64,000 nt of DNA from Sipunculus nudus (GCA_026874595.1 CM049310.1:35849558-35913557); one strand, 5' to 3'; positions 1 to 15,330 are shown, numbered from the stretch's first letter. A program made the numbers and translations. Notes: generated by a model not told the origin, from the letters alone.

Positions 1-419
1 TGTTTTTTTGTGTGTGTGAAAGGATTGTCGACGAAGCCGTAACGCATATAGTAAAACATTTGGTTATGAAAACTATAAATCCCATGCACAGCAAATTTAC
101 TGCACGGTATGGTATCGGTAAATTCATAGATTTGATTCAATGCAGGAAACCCGTCCATATACACTGCAGAAAAACTAATATTCAATTAAGACAAAATATA
201 GTATATGCATGATGCGGCTAAATTGGTAGGAGAATTTTACCGATACCATTAGTAACATATATATTGCCATTACATATATAGAGTCATAGTTTTAGGATTT
301 AATGTACATGTATACACCAGGTCGATTATAAGCTGTTTCTCTGCATGTGTATCAGTAAATATCCGCATGCGCAGCTATAGGTCGCAATATTTTACGTGTA
401 TCACATCCGTAATTTTAAA

Positions 420-481
<62 letters not shown>

Positions 482-1891
482 TGTGTACGTGCGCGATACC
501 TCAACCGTATAAAAAAAGTACCATATGCGCGTGGAGACTTACCAGAGCACGATTCAAGGGGACTGCAAAAAGAACGACCATGTATATACATATAGGGCCC
601 CTGCGTCAGTGGTTTAAATATGTTATTTGAATAGGCCTATATATATACCTTGTCAGTCTCACGAGATGTTATTACTTTCGGCCTGTCTAAGTCTTGGTAT
701 ACAGGACAAATATGTATCCAGTCACTGCTGCAATTCAGGAATATTCACATTTACTGGTTTGTTATATGTAATTCATAATAATCATTATAGAATATTTGCG
801 ACAGGATTTTCCTCTGCATTATTTGTAGAGCGACAACAAGTGTGGAATTAGAAACTTGTGCTAAGGCATAACAAAATTATTTTGCTGTGTTGTTCTGGCA
901 AAATGTAGCATATTTTATTGTTTAAATATTGTACGCAGAATTGACACTATATGCCCTGCATGCATGCATGGCACAATAAAAATAGAACTTTTAATTTTAA
1001 GTTTCTTAATTTGCTGTTGTACACTATACGACGATTGAAATATACAGCGGAACTGGAAAACACTCAAGTAAATATATGGACGTTTGAATATAATCTTACA
1101 TTCAATCTCCTTGTATATTTCAACAGTGAATATAATCCGTAAGGTCAATGGCCCGAAGTCCAGTCCAGGTGAAGTGACCAGTTCAGAGGGATGAAGTGAT
1201 GCCCTGCGGCCGAGGACAAACGGCGTGTTTACACATCCGCCGGCTGCAAACAAATAGAAACACACGGTACAGGCGGCAAGGGGTGAATTAGAATATCTTA
1301 AATGAAAAACTACATTAAATCGCTCGTGCGATGTCGGCATCGCGTGTCCCGCTGTATCAACACCCAGTGTTAGGGTCAGTTTCGTAATTGTCCGGTCGCA
1401 GGCTGTTAAAACGTCCGCTATTGACAAGCAACCAATCAGTGTTGGTTCAGAGGAAGTCAACCACGGCGCTGCGGCGGCCGGGTGTGCTTTATGTAAAAGC
1501 CACGGTGTGATTTTGTGGAACCAGCTGGTTAAATCTGACCGCGTGCTTCAGGGTTGAGTTTATTTTCCGCCATGCCCCATACAGCCGGGCGGAATCATCA
1601 ATAGACCCGCGGTAAGGTAAAAGGATCTAGAGACAATATCCCGGACCAACACGACGTGAGCCGCATAAACTCATACACACAGTACAAAGGCACCTGTTAC
1701 GTCCGCGTATATACGTCCGATTTTAATCACCAACATAGGTCAGATGCGACACAGTCAAATATTATTGTAGCTTGCTCGTATAAAAGGGATATTCTTTAAA
1801 TCAACCGTATAGACAATATAACAATTGAATAAAAAACAGTCCTCGCAAAATAACTCGTTTGAGTTCTTATAATATTTTATTATAAAGGATA

Positions 1892-1940
<49 letters not shown>

Positions 1941-2293
1941 TTTAAACATATTTATTTTAACAGGATTACAAAGTAGCTGATGCTTATGCTAATGTAATTA
2001 TCCTGCATAAAAGTAAAAAGGAAATGAAAAATTTATATATATGCATGTACATATACAAATGCATAGTTTTGAAAATATACATATATATAAACGGTGAGAC
2101 ATATTATGATACATATAATATACGTTAATACAGGTTGACACTCCACGGATACACAGATACATATATACATATATACATATATATTATATACTGGTATAGG
2201 CGTAAATACAATATAACCATAAACGTTAAATGTCTAAGTTAATATCGAGCTTAACAAGTATATATATATATTAAAACCATGGTTAAAGATATG

Positions 2294-2359
<66 letters not shown>

Positions 2360-2460
2360 AACCAAAGAAACTTAAGAATAAGTGCAATCTACTGGTAATA
2401 AAGCGCCGTGTATGGGGAAAATGTAAACAATAACATGTTTTAATAAGATATGTTTAATTG
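1..2460. other. Non-coding left flank
   Basis: Holds (TA)n arrays at about 424-479, 1889-1938 and 2299-2357, and a GC-richer block at 1145-1640. The 181-codon minus frame at 915-1460 has no recognisable domain or splice context, so no gene is called. Confidence 0.6.
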
Positions 2461-2463
2461 AGC

Positions 2464-2800
2464 TACCTACACTGTGAAAAATATGCGTTTAAATACGAGA
2501 CAAAGTCGCGGAAATTTAACGTGCCATTTTCCCGTATTAACTATTATACAGGAATACGCGACTTTTAGGCGTGACATCACGCGTACATGTCGAGTTATCA
2601 TGGTTAACCCAATACTGTATCACTTTACTCGAGACTGAAGCGGTAATTAACCCCTTCGCGAGGATTGCTAATGACACATACAGGCCAATTACGCGAATGA
2701 TATGATCAAATGTGCGTAAAATTACGCGACTGTGAGGCGTCAACTTTGCTGCTACGACATTGTTGCGTAAAATAACGCACAATTTTTCACAGTGTAGGTA
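2464..2800. mobile_element. MITE with 19-bp perfect terminal inverted repeats
   Basis: TACCTACACTGTGAAAAAT at 2464-2482 is exactly the reverse complement of 2782-2800. The 337-base element has no plausible coding region (the open frame at 2537-2782 is a by-product). Inside, TACGCGACT...AGGCGT occurs twice (near 2554 and 2723), suggesting an internal duplication. The superfamily is unknown because the target-site duplication is unclear. Confidence 0.75.
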
Positions 2801-2842
2801 TTCCCTATGTTAAAAACCCTTTTCATGAGTTTTTCGTTTTCT

Positions 2843-3210
2843 CTACTGCATGGTGTTATGTGCCGACTGGGTAATGCATTTAGGGGCATCAAGCTGAGTT
2901 TCGCTAAATAAATAAGTCAAGTTGGTGAAGGGAGTTCGTCTATATAAAATATATTTAGGACAATCCAGATAAAAATGCCGGACCCTCTCCTCTTCCGCCT
3001 GATATTGACATAAAGGAGTATCAGTCGTTCCAATGGTAAATAGGTATTGATTTAAGCAACTGGCACGTGGTCGTAACCGAGTAAAGGTAATTTCATGTTG
3101 ACGATGATCATCACAATAATAACTTTGTTTTAATCGAGAAGCAGGGCTTAAATAGCTTTTCCGTGTGAACCACGGTGTATTCGTAAATGCCATTTGCACA
3201 TGCATGCAGA

Positions 3211-3270
<60 letters not shown>

Positions 3271-4115
3271 GCTGAGCATGTGACAGAGTTTGAGGTATTA
3301 TATTAAGCAGATATAGCCTGGAGCAAGTCCATCAACCATTTTGTTAAAATTCGGATAGTATTGTCAGCTCTCTTCTTATTTTTAGACTTGCCGACCGTAG
3401 TTCCTCTAACTCCAGTGCTGGTAGTCGAGAGCGCTATATGTGCAGTACATATATTAAAGCTGCTTTCCTTTGTATGATCTCCATTTGGTATGACTGTCTG
3501 ACAGAACAAATGTTAAATATTAAATTACTATACTCCAGTACTGGCCGTATTAATGATTTTCTATTCACTAAAACTTTCAATAGAGAAATTTAATTTTTAA
3601 TATTTCAAGATTGTCAAACGCTATCTTGCTTTCAAACATATAATGTTCATGTGTTCCTGCCAATTGAGACTCCCAAATATGATAGACTACTAGTACATGC
3701 ACTGCACATGAAACATAAGTTAGTCTAGGTGACTAACTTAGGTTAGTCCAGCCATGGGGTCTCCAGCGAGTATTGGGTTAGTCAAACTGACTAGTTTCTG
3801 TCTCATGAAATATAATAAGGTCGTGAAATGTTCCTGAGTTTTTCCTGCTTCAACTTTCAGATACCATTTGTCAGCCCAGCTATACTTAAAAGTCCCTATT
3901 GAGTGAATGTGCAGCTTTTTTGGGTCATCCTTGCATGAATAAAATCGGGTGTCGTCGGCGTACATTAATATATTATTTTCTAAACCTATATGGATATCAT
4001 TGACATAAACTATAGGAACAGAAGAGGGTCAAGAATTGATCCTTGGGGAACGCCGGAATCGATAGCGACGTTTTCTGATTTATATCCTTGATTGTGACAC
4101 ATTGTCGCCTATATA
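2843..4115 (-). mobile_element. 5'-truncated, decayed LINE fragment (LINE-B)
   Basis: A second, different minus-strand non-LTR element downstream of the tail of LINE-A. Pieces in order are SGVPQGSILDPLLFL (about 4010-4060), MYADDTRFYSCKDDPKKL (RT motif C, about 3910-3965), KMVDGLAPGYICLI (about 3305-3345), and a C-terminal stretch at 2880-3205 with TPLC, EEERVRHFYLDCPKY, a Cys/His knuckle common at LINE C termini. Stops, frameshifts and a (TA)n array at 3213-3267 break it up. Confidence 0.75.
3213..3267. repeat. (TA)n array inside LINE-B
   Basis: About 55 bases of TA between the GLAPGYICLI block and the C-terminal Cys/His block of LINE-B. Confidence 0.95.
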
Positions 4116-4475
4116 TGACCAAGGTAATTTATTTAATTCTATTTATTTATTTATTTCAATATATTCATACAGGGTAGCCTGTTCAGTAATATAGTCTGTT
4201 CTTCCACAGGGCCCTGTAACCTTAAAACATGATATAATAATATCTGGTACAAATATTATAAAATTCATAGTATGCATATTTTACACAATATATGAATCAT
4301 CAAAGATACATGTACATAAATATATACATGACAAGTAAGTCAGTCATGATATGCAACAATACTTTAAACGCTACAATAGGTAAAATTCACTTAATGCGTG
4401 AACAACATAATCGTATATAAAATTATGTAATATATTAAATGGGTAATGTATGTAAGAAAACGAGTACAATGCATT

Positions 4476-5124
4476 TTAATCGTAAAAACTAGTATAGACG
4501 CGGTTATAAAAGAATCCATACAATAAAGACAGGTATTGACAATGCATATTAGGAAATAACATTGTCTTTAGATTGTAATACTGAGACTTTAAAAGAAACG
4601 TTTTGGCCTTTTGTTTAAAAGCATTTAAAGATATTATAGACCTGATCTCGTATGATAAGGTATTCCATACCGAAGGGCCTCTGTATAGGAAGCTATTTTT
4701 GAAGAATTCATTTTTTGGTTTTGGCAATAACAGAAGGCCACTTTTATCGGCTCTGGTAGAATGATCATGCGTATTACGGACCCATATGAACTGTTTTGGA
4801 TTATGGATATTCATTTGAATGAAATATTTATGCATCAGGATACATATAAAATACTCATAACGTTTAGAGACTGTTAGCCATTGTATAGCTAGCTGTTGTA
4901 TCAGAGTGGCGCTTGGAATTTCATAATCATAGCAGCTGGTAACAATACGTGCAGCACGATTTTGATTTCATTGCAGTTTTCTGTGGAAATGAGGCTTTCA
5001 TTTTGCCCCATACACTTATGGCATAGTCGATAATTGGCTGAATCATGGTATTATAGACTGCTATTAATGTATTTATGGATAGTATTTTAATAAGGCGGTG
5101 TAACAGTGCTAAATATGGTGACAA
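4476..5124 (-). pseudogene. LINE-A ORF2, C-terminal region
   Basis: Two open pieces. The first (4927-5124) has LIKILSINTLIAVYNTMIQP, typical of the thumb region. The second (4476-4835) has NTHDHSTRADKSGLLLLPKP and RGPSVWNTLSYEIRSIISLNAFKQKAKTFLL, the conserved C-terminal block of this LINE group (..G..lWN.Lp..iR......FK...K.fLl). A frame break separates them. Confidence 0.8.
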
Positions 5125-5239
5125 CTTTTTACCTGGGGTAGTTTCACGTGAGAACCATGATTAATTAGCATCAATAGTTATACACCTAATAGTTTGGTTT
5201 CCGTTGATTCTTGGAACTGTGTGTCATTAGCAGTGATAC

Positions 5240-6110
5240 AAAGGTCATGGTTATTTACCCGATATTTGGTACCCAGTAACATGACAGTAGATTTGTAAAT
5301 ATTTATGGTTAACTTGTAAGCATCGAACCAGCTGCATGCAAGCAGCATTTACTGCTTGTTGTAAGGTTTGCTGCACCACAGATATGGTAGAACCATGACA
5401 ATAAATGGTGGTATCGTCAGCATAAGCGATGCATTTTGCAGGTCTTAGGCGATGGAAAAGGTCATTGATATATAAAAGAAGAAAGAGAACAGGACCCAAA
5501 ACAGTACCTTTGGGCATTTCTAAATTAACCGTTTGTACCCTAGAAGTTTTGCCATTACAATGTACTATTTGTTGACGATCTTTTAAGTAAGCCCTAAACC
5601 AGGTTCTGGTCTTCATAGTAAAGCCTAGGAGGCTTAGCTTATAGATGAGTATAGGATGATTTATTGTGTCAAAACCTTTGGTTAGATCGAGATAGCAAGC
5701 AGCGGTGATATCTCCTCTGTCCATATGTGATTAAATGTCATCAATAAAGGTATGAAGGGCACTTGAAGTTGATTTGTTTGGTAAATATGCATGCTGATTA
5801 TACGAGATTAGGTCATGATCTATGACGAATTTCATTATTTGATCTTTAACTATTTTCTCAAGAAGTTTAGCAACATGAGGGATGATTGAAATAGGGCAAT
5901 AATTTGTCATTTCACTGCATTTTCCTTTTCCTTTATAAATAGGTGTAATCTTGGCCTTTTTCCAATCAGATGGCAGTTGTCCGGATTGAAGGGATTTATT
6001 AAACAGGTATGCGAAACTAGGTGCAATCAGATCAGACGCTGTACGAATAAGGCGAGTATCCATATTAATTGAGTTTTCAAGTTTCAATTTAATAATTTCA
6101 TTAAAATTTC
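5240..6110 (-). pseudogene. LINE-A ORF2, reverse transcriptase domain
   Basis: Reads SDWKKAKITPIYKGKG and NYCPISIIPHVAKLLEKIV (RT blocks 1-2), then CYLDLTKGFDTINHPIL (motif A), GTVLGPVLFLLLYINDL (motif B) and AYADDTTIY (motif C). A single in-frame TAA at 5733-5731 splits the domain between the two open frames, which are otherwise continuous. A frameshift follows near 5335-5345 at a TGCATGCA word; beyond it the +1 frame shows the usual AYKL.IN..KS.VMLLGT block. Clearly a retroelement RT, and clearly inactive. Confidence 0.9.
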
Positions 6111-6326
6111 AATTGCGTAGATTTCCCTGAAAGAAAAGCGATCATTTGTAAGAGAGTAAGTTTATTACCCAGATATTCAGATGAATCTGGAAATCGTTTT
6201 GCTAAAGATTCGCCTATTTGGCTAAAATACTGATTAAACTTATTTGGTGTAATTTCGTTTGTAGACGGGCGATTGCTCAATTTGTTTGGTAAAATAAATT
6301 TTAGTGCTTACCACATTTGACTTGTA

Positions 6327-6656
6327 CTACTTATTCATATCGATAGTTTTATGAATATAATTTCTTTTCGCATACCTTATTTTTGTGCTAATGAAATTTC
6401 GTAATGCCCTGTATTTATATAAAAGAGGTTGGGATTTATTTTTATATACAAGTTTATGCGTTTTATTTCTGTGTCTAATAAGTTTTAAGATATCACTTGT
6501 CATCCATGGACGCTTTTTATTTGAGATATTTAATACCCTTATAGGTGCATGTTTTCGACAAATTCTAAGAAAGTCTTCTTTCCATATATTCCATAATTTA
6601 TCCAAATCATTAATGCTTAACGTTCTTATTGAGTTAAGTGCTGGTGATAAAAACAA
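6327..6656 (-). pseudogene. LINE-A ORF2, endonuclease-RT linker segment
   Basis: An open 109-codon stretch containing KRPWMTSDILKLIRHRNKTH and basic YKYRALRNFISTKIRYAKRNY. This is the typical connector (PW.t..i..li..R...) between endonuclease and reverse transcriptase in CR1/L2/Jockey-like LINEs. Confidence 0.75.
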
Positions 6657-6858
6657 ATCTCGACGAATGGACAGTATATCAAACTTCTTGTAATATCTCT
6701 TTTTTTTATAGTATTACCCGGTTGTGCATGGTTTTTGAAAGTGAGAACGGTGAACGGCATATAGTGATCATTTATTGTTACAGATACGACTCCAGTGGTC
6801 GAGTGGTATTCTGGAACATAAGTGAAAATCAGGTCAATGATACTAGAAGATGTTGGGG

Positions 6859-7395
6859 TTACCCTTGTTGGTTCTTGTATACGAACTGATGTAATTGGAA
6901 GAGGTCATACAATTGGTCAGTTAAAACGTTAGATTTTGATGAATTATTCGATATATGATGGTTGAAATCACCAAAAATTAATAGTGGAAAATCATAAGAT
7001 AATGAAATATTCATACAGGATATCAGGTTGTCAATAAAGTTTGAAGAAGCTGAAGGTGAACGATAAACAGATGAAGTAGTGACGTTTCTATTGTAACAAA
7101 TAACCTTGACAAAAATAGCTTCTATATTTTCTGCAACGTTGTCCAAGAGGACGGGAAATAAAGAGTTACAAACATAGAGCGCTACTCATCCTCCATGTCT
7201 ATTGCGATCATGACGAAAAAGTGCATGCATACCCCGAAATGTTTATACTATTATCACTATTGAGCTATCTATAACCATGTCTCATTTAACGATATAATAT
7301 GTATTTCAGAGTTTAGGAATAAATCCAAAATTTCATCAAATTTGTTGATTTAGCTTCTAACGTTTAGATGAACTAATTTGATCCCTTTCATTTTC
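6859..7395 (-). pseudogene. LINE-A ORF2, endonuclease segment
   Basis: The start shows KGIKLVHLNVRS (about 7350-7385), the usual opening of an apurinic/apyrimidinic-type LINE endonuclease. Further on are SVYRSPSASSNFIDNL and LLIFGDFNHH, the conserved GDFN block. The frame is broken between the two parts and after 6859. Confidence 0.75.
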
Positions 7396-7639
7396 TTCAT
7401 TTCTTTTAATATATATGTTATCACATTCTGACTCAGATTATGCATCATAGGATGTAAAAGAATTAGAGAGAGATTTGCTTTCAAAAACAAGAGTTGTATC
7501 ATTTGGTATAGACGCCTTATAGGAAAACAGGCTTGAGGGCTCAAATGGGTATCAGCTGATACAGTTGAATCAGAGAAACTTTTGTTTAAAGACACATTAT
7601 CAATTCTCTCTGTAGATATGTGACAGCTAGGTGTAACTA

Positions 7640-8270
7640 GCTGTCGAACCCCTTGTTCAACTGTATTACCTGCTCTCTTGTAAAATGTGAGTAATTATTA
7701 ATTCCCTTAATTGCACTAACAAGTTGATCAACAAAAGTGATTATTCCTGAATATGAAAAGTGGATTCCATCTTTGCTGAAATTATTTCTAGACAGGTCAG
7801 GGCAGCATTGAATAAAGGATACGTTCTCTAGTTTTGAGCACTCTGTTTCTAATCTATAGCATTAATACCCTTAATTCTTTTATTGATTTCTACCTTATGG
7901 ACACCAAACTGGTAAGGAATAGCTGACACAATAATGTGGTAGTTGCATTGAGAATTGACAAAAGAGTCTATAATGTTTTTGTATTTGTCAAGGAGAATCA
8001 TCGAATCGTCGGTGTGCAGATTATTTGTTCCAATCTGCAGCAGTACAGGTAATCACCCTTCTTAAGGTTTCTGGATGCTCCTGTAATATGGTCTTTGGCT
8101 TTCTCCAGTTTTATTCCACTGGTGCTGAGTACTTTTGTCTTCATGTTTGGCAGTCGCTAAGAAAGTAATGTTCCTGAATTTCTAACCATTGAATCACCAA
8201 TAACAAGATACTGTCTAGAAGAATGTTTATTCTTTGAAGATTCATGCGAAGTATTCTGTGCCATAGATGG
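7640..8270 (-). pseudogene. LINE-A ORF1 remnant with SGNH-esterase motifs
   Basis: Broken frames encode SRQYLVIGDSMVRNSGT (about 8165-8220), with the block I Gly-Asp-Ser of SGNH hydrolases, and SRNNFSKDGIHFSYSG (about 7745-7795), with the block V Asp-x-x-His. Between them are recognisable but frameshifted segments. ORF1 esterase domains are known from CR1/L2-type LINEs. Several stops interrupt it. Confidence 0.65.
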
Positions 8271-8372
8271 TGATTCATGATCATGATTTATAATAAATTA
8301 TATAAGATGCATCCTCCATGTCCTATGGGCTTTAATTTAAAATTAATCAATGATGTCTGACCCCGTCAAAGG

Positions 8373-11004
<2,632 letters not shown>

Positions 11005-12230
11005 AAACAAGTGACCCATGGGTCACGACGCTCAGCCGACTTACATGATGACAATATGTTCTTGGATAGGAAACTGATCAAGACAATATAGGTGGCATCA
11101 TCATTCATGCGTATAAGGTTAAGTTCATTAAGAAGCATAAGCACACCAAATTTTATGACAATCCATTCACCCATTCCTGAGGAATCTCGCAATTTGTGTG
11201 TATTATGCATTAGTTCTTGGGTGCTCAAACATGCCGCATAAGTTGGAAAATATGAGTTATAGACACTTATAATTTCAAGTTTGCAGGGAGACTTTTCATA
11301 GACCTTCCAGGATGTTAAGTTGAAAGATTATAGGTCCAGTCATAAAGATTTGTGCCCTGTTAACAGATGACAGCATCTTTAAGGTATCAAAAATGGAAAA
11401 AAAAAATTGTTAAACAATCGAAAAAATACAGGTGGCTCCACCAGTCTGCAAAAACTGATGAAACACTCCTTGATCAATATCCATGCAAAGAATCATGGTG
11501 ATCAATGCATTAGTTGTTCAGATACTTGAGCTTTTGTATCATATTTTCCATTATTCGGGGTGGGGGGGGGGGGTACTTCGAAGCCCCATAGCTCAGAGGG
11601 GTTTTGGGTAACAGAGACCTAAGTTTAGGTTTCCAAGGAGACTTTTCATGGGCCTCCCTGCATGTCAATATAGAAGATTGTAGGTCTAGTCGTTACGATT
11701 TGTGCCCTGTTAACAGATGACCGCATCTTTAAGGTCGCAAAAATAGAGAAAAAAATCGTAAAAAAAAAACGAAAAAAAACACAGGTGGCGCTACCAGTCT
11801 GCACAAACTGATGAAACATTCCATGATTAACATCCATGCAAAGAATCATGGTGATCAATGCATTAGGTTGGTCCGATACTTGAGCTTTTGTATGGGGGGG
11901 GGGGGGAGGGGGGGGGGGTAATTCTGAGCCCCATAGCTCGGACAATGTAGGTGACAGAGATCTAATTTCAGGCTTCCAAGGAGACTCTTCATGGGCCTCC
12001 TTGAATGTCAAGATAGAAGATTCTAGGTCCAGTCATTACGATTTGTGCCCTGTTAACCGATGATCGCATCTTTAAAGGTCTCAAAAACAGAGAGAAAAAT
12101 ACTAAAAAAATGGAAAAATGCAGGTGGCGCTACCAGTCTGCACAAACTGATGAAACACTCCTTGATCAATATTCATGCAAAGAATCATGGTGATCAATGT
12201 ATTAGTTGTTCAGATACTTGAGAACTGCTT
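11005..12230. repeat. Interspersed modular repeat family, copy 1
   Basis: Begins near CAAGTGACCCATGGGTCACG and GCTCAGCCGAC, then contains at least three head-to-tail modules marked by ATTTGTGCCCTGTTAAC at about 11347, 11698 and 12041 (spacing about 350). Each module also has GGTGGC-C-ACCAGTCTGCA and GAATCATGGTGATCAATG. A G-tract lies between modules in two places (about 11561-11573 and 11896-11918). The same start and modules recur at 42262. There is no coding capacity. Confidence 0.8.
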
Positions 12231-13269
12231 AATAAAGACTTTACAAGACTACGTTTACATGATCAAATAATTGAATCATCACTGTGTTATGTATTTATTT
12301 GTGTGTGCGACATGCAGGATTTTGTGACAAATATGATAGGCATATAAGTGTGATATGGCCTGTATTGTGATTGGTTGCATACAGCATGTTGGATGGAAGG
12401 GCGTAATTGCAAGAAGCAAGAAGGTTCATTTTATAAGCCTAAATATATATATAAGTGTAAGGTGCCATCTGTTCTCTTTCCAGCTCTGTATACATCTCCA
12501 AACTTTATACGTGATAACTAATTCATTGTCAAACCATTATGCCTCCATTCTAATTCACCATGCAGGCAGTATACAACCTAAAGACCAATAACCAAATATT
12601 ACTAAGATGAAATCTGCTTTATGAGTGTTAATCTGTCACTATATTTATAGCGGTCATGAAGTGAAGCTCCATTATACAAAATGTATTTAAGACTAATTAA
12701 TATATCATGATTTTTACATTCTGTTCAACGCACGCCCGGTGTGTACATTACCCCATCCTTAAACAGTGGTAATAAGTATTATTATATTTACCTCATAAAT
12801 ATCTGGATAAATTACTTCTGCAAAAAAATGGCATAGGTTTGTATGAGGGTGCCATGGCACAATCATTAATACTCCATAGTTTATATTGTTGGTTGTAGTT
12901 TACGCCTATGTGTTTTTTTGTGTTATCTCAGACATAATCATGTAATGTTTGCGTATATTTGAGTGAGTTATTTCATAATCTTTTGTAAGTGTGGGGTAGA
13001 ACGTGATAAATTACTATGGTTACTGAAATCTCAAGCCAGCACTTCACTCCATTTCGCAAGAAAAAAAATTCTCAGATATGGCGCCAGTTTTTACCAGAAT
13101 TACTGTATGCTTTGGAATTATAAGTAAATACATGCATGTTGATGCTGTAATGGCCACCATAGGCACAGTTCTGGAAGTTTAATCTGCTACTTGACCCCCC
13201 GCAAATAAACGTGACTGTTTATTAAATTGCTACTGACTGCTAGCAAAAGCCCAGCGTTCAGTCAGGTCT
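12231..13269. other. Non-coding stretch
   Basis: AT-rich, no microsatellite of note, no supported gene. Confidence 0.5.
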
Positions 13270-13770
13270 GGTCCCGTTACTGGTATTTGATTGTTTGCGC
13301 CACAATTGAATAATAATGTCGTCTGCTATGATCGGCCACGATGCAGCCATTCTTTTATCGGCCAATCGCAGTCAATTGCGGGCCTAATTAGCCAATTACA
13401 GAACGTCTGGGTCGACCCAGGCGGGTTTGCGCGCAAGAGAAAATTGCCGCAAATTTTCAGCTGGGCTCATTTAGTTGGACTCCCTCGCAATATGATGTTA
13501 TTAAAACGAGCTCTGAACTAAGCCAGCTCTTGCTGATAGCCCTAATTAACCTGCAAATCATAATCCCGAAACAGAAATCACTTGGGAATCAGACAAATTT
13601 CTATAAATCTTGTCATAAATCACTGGCGGAGAGACAATAACGGCATTTGTTGGCTGTTTAAGCCTCTGCGGATCTCCACAGTCAATGCTGGCCCAGTTCG
13701 TCTGATGCTGCCGAAAACAGCCCCTGGCGCCAAAAGACGTATTATCCAGCAATTATGGTTATGATATGTT
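13270..13770. promoter_or_regulatory. Regulatory-like island with homeodomain and Gfi-type words
   Basis: A 500-base stretch without microsatellites and GC-richer than its surroundings. It has CCTAATTAGCC, CCTAATTAACC, TAATCC (Otx/bicoid type), TAAATCACTG (13616-13625) and AAATCACTTG (13575-13584). Open frames on both strands have no start or domain support. It reads as a candidate enhancer; conservation is untested. Confidence 0.35.
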
Positions 13771-14425
13771 GTGTGCATCTCATTCATCAAATCGCTGTCA
13801 ACTCGCTGAATATAATCTGGCCTTACTAACGTTTACATATACACTACACATGTTCTCTCTTGGGTTTTTGCAAACGCCATCCAGCCATGCAGCATATGCA
13901 TGCAGTAGACCTTTAGTATAAATGTAGTCCTATACGCGCATTGTGTCTGAAAGAGACATATAAATAAAGTCAAACCCTCGTATTCCGAACATCGATTACA
14001 CGTTGTTTATTTATCTATTTTCGTGATCTGAGTTAAAAAAAAGTGTTAAATAAGTTTACAGTAGGAATTGTTTATTCAGTCTAAACAGTTACTGAACGTG
14101 TAAACACTCTGCTTCTCAGTATATTTCAAATAAAAAAGTGTAAACAACTTCACAGGAAATTATATTTAATTACTGCATTTCTTCAATAAATTCATAATTT
14201 TCAATATCATCAACGTATACTCAAAGATAATATATTTTATAACAACTTATCTGTATATCTGTCGCATGCACACACCTTTTCATTATACAGGCCATCAACA
14301 AATGATAAATTCCCAAACATAATTTTCTATTTTACTTTATATATTGCTGGGGTAAAATGTGTGTTATACACACGCGTTTGAAATCTTAACTAAATCTACA
14401 AAAAAGAAACTCTTGAAGTAACCAG

Positions 14426-14428
<3 letters not shown>

Positions 14429-14480
<52 letters not shown>
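14429..14480. repeat. (TA)n array
   Basis: Perfect TA dinucleotide run of about 52 bases. Confidence 0.95.
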
Positions 14481-14483
<3 letters not shown>

Positions 14484-14679
14484 AATTTTAATATTATGGT
14501 GATTTTTTGGTAAAAGGGATCAAATGCCAGTTCGATACAGCTCTTCATAAAAGCGATTGATACATGAAAGAATTTTTAAGCACAAAATACATTATCTTGA
14601 TTAAATAGTTCCTGAACTGCCACTGATTTTGTGTATCCATGCATGCTTTATTTTGAGGAGTACAATACTGAAGTCTGTG

Positions 14680-15330
14680 TCTTTATCTGACCCCATTATC
14701 GCCGATGTACATCTCCGACAAAGACACATATACTACGTAATTCCCGTGCCCTCATACAGTTTATGTGAGGAGGGTGTATAATTGCTAATGGTCAATGAGG
14801 GCCAGTCTATAAGGTTCCGGCAATACGTTGCATACTTGGAGTGCTCTTCTACAGATGGTCAGTTTCTGGGAATCTATTTTCCTTTGTCCACGATGTAAAA
14901 TTCTTCCGGGCGAGATCCCATCAAGATCAAGATTAATGGGGATAAATTGGCCACGCCTTAAGAACATATGTGTTGTCTCAAAGTCGTGTTCGTCCGCTAT
15001 TGTCGTTGAGCAAACCTGGGTGAAATAGGGTGCGACAGTGGCGAATGAGGCGTGCGTTTTTCTATTACTGGACTCCGTGGTAATAGACCGGCGGTTTTAA
15101 TCCGGGGTCCTTCATGATCTGGTTGCGTGTAACAAGGTTGGTACCACCCCCTGGGTGGTCATTACGGTGACATTGTGGTCAACTGACCAGTGGTCTGTGA
15201 TCTATGACCTCCGATCTCTATATGGCTAATTCCTTGTCATTACCTGTAAACCACACTGCAATTAACAAGCGTCCAGTTGTCCAACACACGCTACAGGTGA
15301 ACCACTAAGGACCGACTCTGTTCATCTCAG
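14680..15330. promoter_or_regulatory. Regulatory-like island with GLI-type palindrome
   Basis: Microsatellite-free stretch with ACCACCCCCTGGGTGGTC (15143-15160), which contains the GLI consensus TGGGTGGTC, followed by TGTGGTC and TGACC words. No coding region is supported; open frames here lack domains. Confidence 0.3.

Larger units (their letters stand above)
4125..8290 (-). mobile_element. Decayed, nearly full-length CR1/L2-group LINE (LINE-A)
   Basis: A non-LTR retrotransposon read right to left. ORF1 remnants are at about 7640-8270, ORF2 endonuclease at about 6859-7395, linker at 6327-6656, reverse transcriptase at about 5240-6110, and the C-terminal region at 4476-5124. The 3' end shows ...TACCCTGTATGAATATATTG followed by an (AAATA)-type tail near 4125-4160. 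The ORF1 esterase type, apurinic-type endonuclease and lack of a visible RNase H fit the CR1/L2 group. Stops and frameshifts are scattered through both ORFs, so the copy is dead. The 5' end is uncertain and lies just before the TA/GA array at 8376. Confidence 0.85.

Noticed and set aside
915-1460. 181-codon minus-strand open frame
   Set aside because: One of the longest single frames outside the retroelements and gfi1, but it has no recognisable domain, crosses a composition change, and no splice or promoter context supports it.
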